NCBI RefSeq assembly: GCF_900289145.1
Contig: NZ_OKQO01000003.1
Location: 269,351 to 333,350, forward strand
Source: Neobittarella massiliensis (ex Bilen et al. 2018)
Lineage (GTDB): Bacteria; Bacillota; Clostridia; Oscillospirales; Ruminococcaceae
Reading direction: 5' to 3'
Length of the DNA: 64,000 nt
Made by a program: the position numbers and the translations under genes. This document shows, one piece after another, positions 60,612 to 64,000 of this stretch; the stretch's first letter is position 1, and each line of letters opens with the position of its first letter. The notes below the pieces were generated by a model. That model worked only from the letters and a program-made list of their open reading frames with translations, did no database searches and was not told the origin of the DNA.

Positions 60612-60689
60612 ACCTTAGAATGGCCCGGGATCACGCATTTTCAGGCCGCGTAGAGGTCCGGTGTCCACAACCGTTTTTGGAGGAAGAGC

Positions 60690-62543
60690 ATGCTGCGAGA
60701 CGAGATAGAGCGCGTACTGCTGCGCGTACAAAAACCCGCCCAATACATCGGCGGCGAGATGGGGAGCATACAAAAAGACAAGAGCGAGATCGATCTGCGC
60801 TTTGCCTTCTGTTTTCCCGACACCTACGAGGTGGGCATGAGCCATCTGGGCATGAAGATCCTCTACGGGCTGCTCAACACCCGCGAAAATTTTTGGTGCG
60901 AGCGCTGCTTTGCCCCCTGGACCGACATGGAGGCCGAGATGCGGCAAAACCACATCCCCCTCTACGCGCTCGAGAGCCTCGATCCGCTCACCGATTTCGA
61001 TATCCTCGGCTTTACCCTGCAGTACGAGCTGAGCTTTACCAACATTTTAAATATGCTCGACTTGGCGGGCATTCCGGTGCTGGCCAAAGACCGCCACGAC
61101 CTCAAAAATCTGGTGGTGGCCGGCGGCCCCTGCGCCTGCAACCCCGAGCCGCTGGCCCCCTTTATCGACCTGTTCTTGCTGGGTGAAGGGGAGGAGCTCA
61201 ACATGGAGGTATGCGACCTCTATCTGGCCTGCAAACAGGCCGGCGAGAGCAAGCAGCAGTTTTTGCAAAAGGCCTGCCGCATCCAGGGGGTCTACGTGCC
61301 CAGCTTCTACCAGGTACACTACCACCAAGACGGCACCGTCAAAGAGGTAGAGCCCTTAAACGGCGCTCCGGAAGTGGTCAGCAAGCGCATCGTAAAAGAT
61401 CTCGACCGCGCCTATTTCCCCGATACTTTTGTCGTCCCCTTTACCGATATCGTGCACGACCGCGCCATGACCGAGGTGCTGCGGGGCTGTATCCGCGGCT
61501 GCCGCTTCTGTCAGGCGGGCTTTATTTATCGCCCATTTCGCGAGAAGTCGCCGGAGGTCATCGACCGGCAGGCAAAATGTCTGTGCGACAGCACCGGCTA
61601 CGACGAGGTGTCGCTCACCTCGCTTTCCACCAGCGATCTCTCCACCATTGAGCCGCTGCTCGAAAAGCTGCTCTCCTGGTCCGAGCGCGACCACGTCAGC
61701 TTGTCGTTGCCCTCTTTGCGGGTGGATAATTTTTCAGAGGAACTGGTGGAGAAGATCAGCTCGGTGCGCAAGTCGAGCCTCACCTTTGCCCCCGAGGCCG
61801 GCACCCAGCGCCTGCGCAACGTCATCAACAAAAACGTCAGCCAACAGGAGATCGACCACACCTGCCGCGTGGCGTTCGAGGGCGGATACACCAACATCAA
61901 GCTCTATTTTATGATCGGCCTGCCCACCGAGACCGAAGAGGACGTCTGCGGTATCGTAGACACCGCGCAGGGGGTCGTGAATCTCTATTATCAAAATCCC
62001 GACCGCCCCAAGGGCAGGTCGGTGAGCGTCTCGGTGAGCGCGGCCTGCTTCGTGCCCAAGCCGTTTACTCCTTTCCAGTTCGAGCCGCAGGCCACCATGG
62101 ATGAGCTGCGCGAAAAGCAGCAGCTCATGCGCCAGCATCTGCGCACCAAAAAAGTGCGCATCTCCTCTCACGACGCCAAGACCAGCTTTATCGAAGGGGT
62201 GTTTGCCCGCGGCGACCGCCGCCTGGGTCAGGCGCTCCTGCTGGCCTGGCAGCGCGGCTGTAAGATGGACGGCTGGAGCGAGTACTTCGATTTTGACAAG
62301 TGGGTGCAGGCCATCGCCGACTGCGGGCTCGACCCCGCCTTTTACGCCAACCGGCGGCGTCCCTACGACGAGGTGCTCCCCTGGGATCACCTGTATTTCG
62401 GGGTAGACAAGGCGTTTTTGATCCGCGAAAACAAAAAGGCGCACGCCGATACCGCCACCCCCCACTGCCGGCTGCAGTGCAGTGGGTGCGGCGCCAATAA
62501 ACTGTTAGGAGGGCCCTGTTTTGGAACCGCTGAAAACTGTTAG
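60690..62543 (+). CDS. TIGR03960-family radical SAM protein
   Basis: A 617-residue protein: an N-terminal B12-binding-like domain (about residues 1-210), then a radical SAM domain with the RGCIRGCRFCQAG cysteine motif (about 266-278), a TIM barrel to about 500, and a C-terminal HCRLQCSGCGAN extension. It is almost always followed by the TIGR03936 (DUF2344) protein, with which it overlaps by 23 bases here. It probably modifies an RNA or protein near the ribosome, but the reaction is unknown. The ATG has GGAGGAAG ahead. Confidence 0.92.
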   Translation: MLRDEIERVLLRVQKPAQYIGGEMGSIQKDKSEIDLRFAFCFPDTYEVGMSHLGMKILYGLLNTRENFWCERCFAPWTDMEAEMRQNHIPLYALESLDPLTDFDILGFTLQYELSFTNILNMLDLAGIPVLAKDRHDLKNLVVAGGPCACNPEPLAPFIDLFLLGEGEELNMEVCDLYLACKQAGESKQQFLQKACRIQGVYVPSFYQVHYHQDGTVKEVEPLNGAPEVVSKRIVKDLDRAYFPDTFVVPFTDIVHDRAMTEVLRGCIRGCRFCQAGFIYRPFREKSPEVIDRQAKCLCDSTGYDEVSLTSLSTSDLSTIEPLLEKLLSWSERDHVSLSLPSLRVDNFSEELVEKISSVRKSSLTFAPEAGTQRLRNVINKNVSQQEIDHTCRVAFEGGYTNIKLYFMIGLPTETEEDVCGIVDTAQGVVNLYYQNPDRPKGRSVSVSVSAACFVPKPFTPFQFEPQATMDELREKQQLMRQHLRTKKVRISSHDAKTSFIEGVFARGDRRLGQALLLAWQRGCKMDGWSEYFDFDKWVQAIADCGLDPAFYANRRRPYDEVLPWDHLYFGVDKAFLIRENKKAHADTATPHCRLQCSGCGANKLLGGPCFGTAENC

Positions 62544-63192
62544 GCTGTGGTTTGAAAAGACCGGCCGCGCCAAATACATCTCCCACCTCGACCTGGTGCG
62601 CTGCGTGACCCGGGCACTCAAGCGCTCGGGCCTGCCGGTGTGGTACACCCAGGGCTTTAATCCCCACATCTATCTCACCTTTGCGCTGCCGCTGTCGCTG
62701 GGGCAGGAGAGCTGCTGCGAGATCATGCAGTTTCGCCTGGTAGAAGAGGTGGAGATGCAGGAGGTGGCCCGCCGTCTGGACGTGGCGCTGCCCGAGGAAC
62801 TGCGGGTGCGCACTGCCTACGATGCCAGCGAGGGCCGCGATTTTACCAAAATAGCTGCCGCCCGCTACCAGCTGCGTCTGCAGGGCGATAAAAAGCCGCT
62901 GGCACTGGCCAGCGCTCTGCAAAAGTTTGTAGAGCAGTCGGCGATCATCACCTCCAAAAAAACCAAAAAAGGCATAAAAGAGGTAGATATCCGCCCCATG
63001 CTGCTCGACGCTGAGGTGCGCGCCGAAAAAGAGGCGTGCGCCGCCACACTGCGCTGTGCCGCCGGCACCCAGAAAAACCTCAACCCGGCGCTGCTGCTCG
63101 ACGCCTTTTGCACCCAGACCGGCTGCCAGCTCTCGGTACAGCGCATCTTCCGCGATCAGCTGTACGATACCGAGGGGGCGCTCTTTCGCTAG
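62521..63192 (+). CDS. TIGR03936/DUF2344 radical SAM-associated protein
   Basis: A 223-residue soluble protein. VRLWFEKTGRAKYISHLDLV (about residues 7-26) and YTQGFNPHIYLTFALPLSLG (about 42-61) are diagnostic. It starts at TTG with GGAGG ahead, inside the end of the radical SAM gene, so the two are coupled. In some bacteria it is fused to the radical SAM protein. Function unknown. No ribonuclease G gene follows, unlike many Clostridia; rplS comes next. Confidence 0.92.
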   Translation: MEPLKTVRLWFEKTGRAKYISHLDLVRCVTRALKRSGLPVWYTQGFNPHIYLTFALPLSLGQESCCEIMQFRLVEEVEMQEVARRLDVALPEELRVRTAYDASEGRDFTKIAAARYQLRLQGDKKPLALASALQKFVEQSAIITSKKTKKGIKEVDIRPMLLDAEVRAEKEACAATLRCAAGTQKNLNPALLLDAFCTQTGCQLSVQRIFRDQLYDTEGALFR

Positions 63193-63236
63193 GCCCCCGG
63201 CCGGACTGTCTGCCGGTATAAAAAGGCAAAAAAAGC

Positions 63237-63265
63237 TTGCACCGGTACAAAAAGTGTGCTATCAT
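63237..63265 (+). promoter_or_regulatory. Promoter of rplS
   Basis: TTGCAC, 17 bases, TATCAT. The leader to the rplS start is about 143 nt. Confidence 0.65.
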
Positions 63266-63271
63266 TCTAAA

Positions 63272-63414
63272 GAATGTTCCGTCAGTGGCCGCTGCTGCTG
63301 ATGGGGTTAATGTTCAGGACCGACATTAAACCGGGCAGTCCTCTGTTCACGTGCGGTAACCCGCCCGTCCCAATATTTAAGAGACAAGAATGCCTGAAAC
63401 CAAGGAGGATCATT
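63272..63414 (+). promoter_or_regulatory. rplS leader, candidate autoregulatory RNA
   Basis: About 143 nt with local stems, for example ATGTT-CAGGACCG-ACAT near 63310-63326. Ribosomal protein leaders in Firmicutes, including an L19 leader family, often regulate their own gene; I cannot confirm the consensus by eye. Confidence 0.35.
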
Positions 63415-63759
63415 ATGGACGCTTTAAAACTCATGACCAGCTCGATGCTCAAGAGCGAGATGCCCGAGATCAACATCGGTGATACCGTACGGGTACACGT
63501 GAAGATCAAAGAGGGCCAGCGCGAGAGGATCCAGGTGTTTGAGGGCACTGTCATCGCCCGCAAACACGGTGGTATCGAGGAGACCTTTACCGTGCGCCGC
63601 GTGTCTTACGGCGTAGGCGTAGAGCGCGTGTTCCCGGTACACTCTCCCAAAGTCGAAAAGGTCGAGATCGTCAGAAGAGGCCGTGTTCGCAGGAGCAAGC
63701 TGTACTATCTGCGCGATCGCGTCGGCAAAGCTGCCAAAGTCAAAGAGCAGCTCAAGTAA
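63415..63759 (+). CDS. rplS: 50S ribosomal protein L19
   Basis: A 114-residue L19, a protein at the interface of the ribosomal subunits. [23 protein letters not shown] is split over residues about 22-44, and [19 protein letters not shown] and [17 protein letters not shown] are family hallmarks. Length is normal. The ATG at 63415 is set by AAGGAGG seven bases upstream. It has its own promoter and a strong terminator. In many Firmicutes trmD and rimM precede rplS, but here they do not. Confidence 0.98.
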   Translation: MDALKLMTSSMLKSEMPEINIGDTVRVHVKIKEGQRERIQVFEGTVIARKHGGIEETFTVRRVSYGVGVERVFPVHSPKVEKVEIVRRGRVRRSKLYYLRDRVGKAAKVKEQLK

Positions 63760-63770
63760 TTACTCCACGA

Positions 63771-63802
63771 AAAAAAGAGCGCGGGTCACCGCGCTCTTTT
63801 TT
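63771..63802 (+). terminator. Terminator after rplS
   Basis: AAAAAAGAGCGCGG and CCGCGCTCTTTTTT with a short loop. Confidence 0.88.
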
Positions 63803-63820
63803 CATGCCGCCAACGGCGGG

Positions 63821-64000
63821 GCGGGGACCCCCCCCCCCCCCCCCCCCGCCCCCCCCCCCCCCTCCTTTACACCCCCTGTCTCGTTTTAACGAGACAAAAA
63901 AACGCAACCGCTTTCCCCCCTAAAAAAGAACCCCTCCCACCCGGCCCCGACCAGCTCGCGCCCCCGGCCCCCCCCCCGCTTCTTTTAGGGCCCCCCCCCC
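63821..64000. other. Cytosine homopolymer-rich end, probably unreliable sequence
   Basis: Runs of up to about 20 C, interrupted by single bases, fill much of this end of the window. This is unlike the rest of the window and suggests a sequencing artefact at a contig end. A palindrome TGTCTCGTTTTAACGAGACA lies at 63877-63896. No gene can be called. Confidence 0.6.

Noticed and set aside
63877..63896. Palindrome as a terminator
   Set aside because: The A-run lies on its 3' side on the plus strand, so no U-tract follows in a plus-strand RNA, and the surrounding sequence is of doubtful quality.

Overview
The window looks like a chromosome segment of a GC-rich, spore-forming, anaerobic Firmicute, most likely class Clostridia and probably of the Oscillospirales type. 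Signs of this in the sequence are a SpoIVFA/SpoIVFB-like pair followed by the TIGR03960/TIGR03936 pair, an inverted pair of Spo0A-box sequences, a perfect CIRCE element, strong sigma-A promoters (TTGACA-17-TATAAT type), AGGAGG ribosome sites with many TTG and GTG starts, U-tract terminators, and anaerobe-type enzymes (NfnAB, DUF3793 plus flavodoxin, iron-containing alcohol dehydrogenase). There is one tRNA gene, and no rRNA, prophage, insertion sequence or CRISPR array. The assignment is an inference from gene content.

Layout. 0-6 kb: EamA-type transporter, a 1.2 kb cytosine-rich gene-free tract with a tandem repeat of about 216 bp, a CmpB-type membrane protein, MgtE with a long attenuator-like leader, and a UPF0126 membrane protein. 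6-14 kb: orphan substrate-binding lipoprotein, uracil permease, RluA pseudouridine synthase, FemAB transferase, M20 hydrolase, cardiolipin synthase. 14-20.6 kb: S41-like protein without its catalytic residues, uridine kinase, M20 amidohydrolase, HD protein, HAD hydrolase, DUF6440 protein, nucleoside 2-deoxyribosyltransferase. 20.6-32 kb: MATE exporter, an iron-type DUF3793-flavodoxin operon with twin operators, TSUP exporter, alcohol dehydrogenase, LrgAB, flavin reductase, an MNT-HEPN pair, RmuC, a ferritin-like protein.

32-43 kb: tRNA-Ser(GGA), C45 hydrolase with an AraC regulator, a PNPOx-like protein, then a purine-nucleoside operon: variant purine riboswitch, terminator, MTAP/PNP-type phosphorylase, BMP lipoprotein, double ATPase, two permeases and a V4R protein. 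43-52.5 kb: a small acidic protein, an AIM24 protein, a saccharopine-dehydrogenase-like enzyme behind a glycine-type riboswitch, a DUF1905 protein, NfnAB, CIRCE-controlled HtpG and MutM. 52.5-64 kb: a degenerate amidase behind two Spo0A boxes, a GNAT protein, nitroreductase, the M23/M50 sporulation pair, a c-di-GMP phosphodiesterase, TIGR03960, TIGR03936 and rplS. The last 180 bases are cytosine homopolymers and look like an unreliable contig end.

The best candidates for something new are the purine riboswitch with an altered J3/1 region (36318-36390), the glycine-type tandem riboswitch before an amino-acid dehydrogenase-like gene (about 46000-46190), the zinc-ligand-less amidase under a Spo0A palindrome (52631-54726), the 320-nt mgtE leader that I could not assign, a 22-bp palindrome that occurs twice at each of two loci around a terminator, and the degenerate MNT/HEPN pair.
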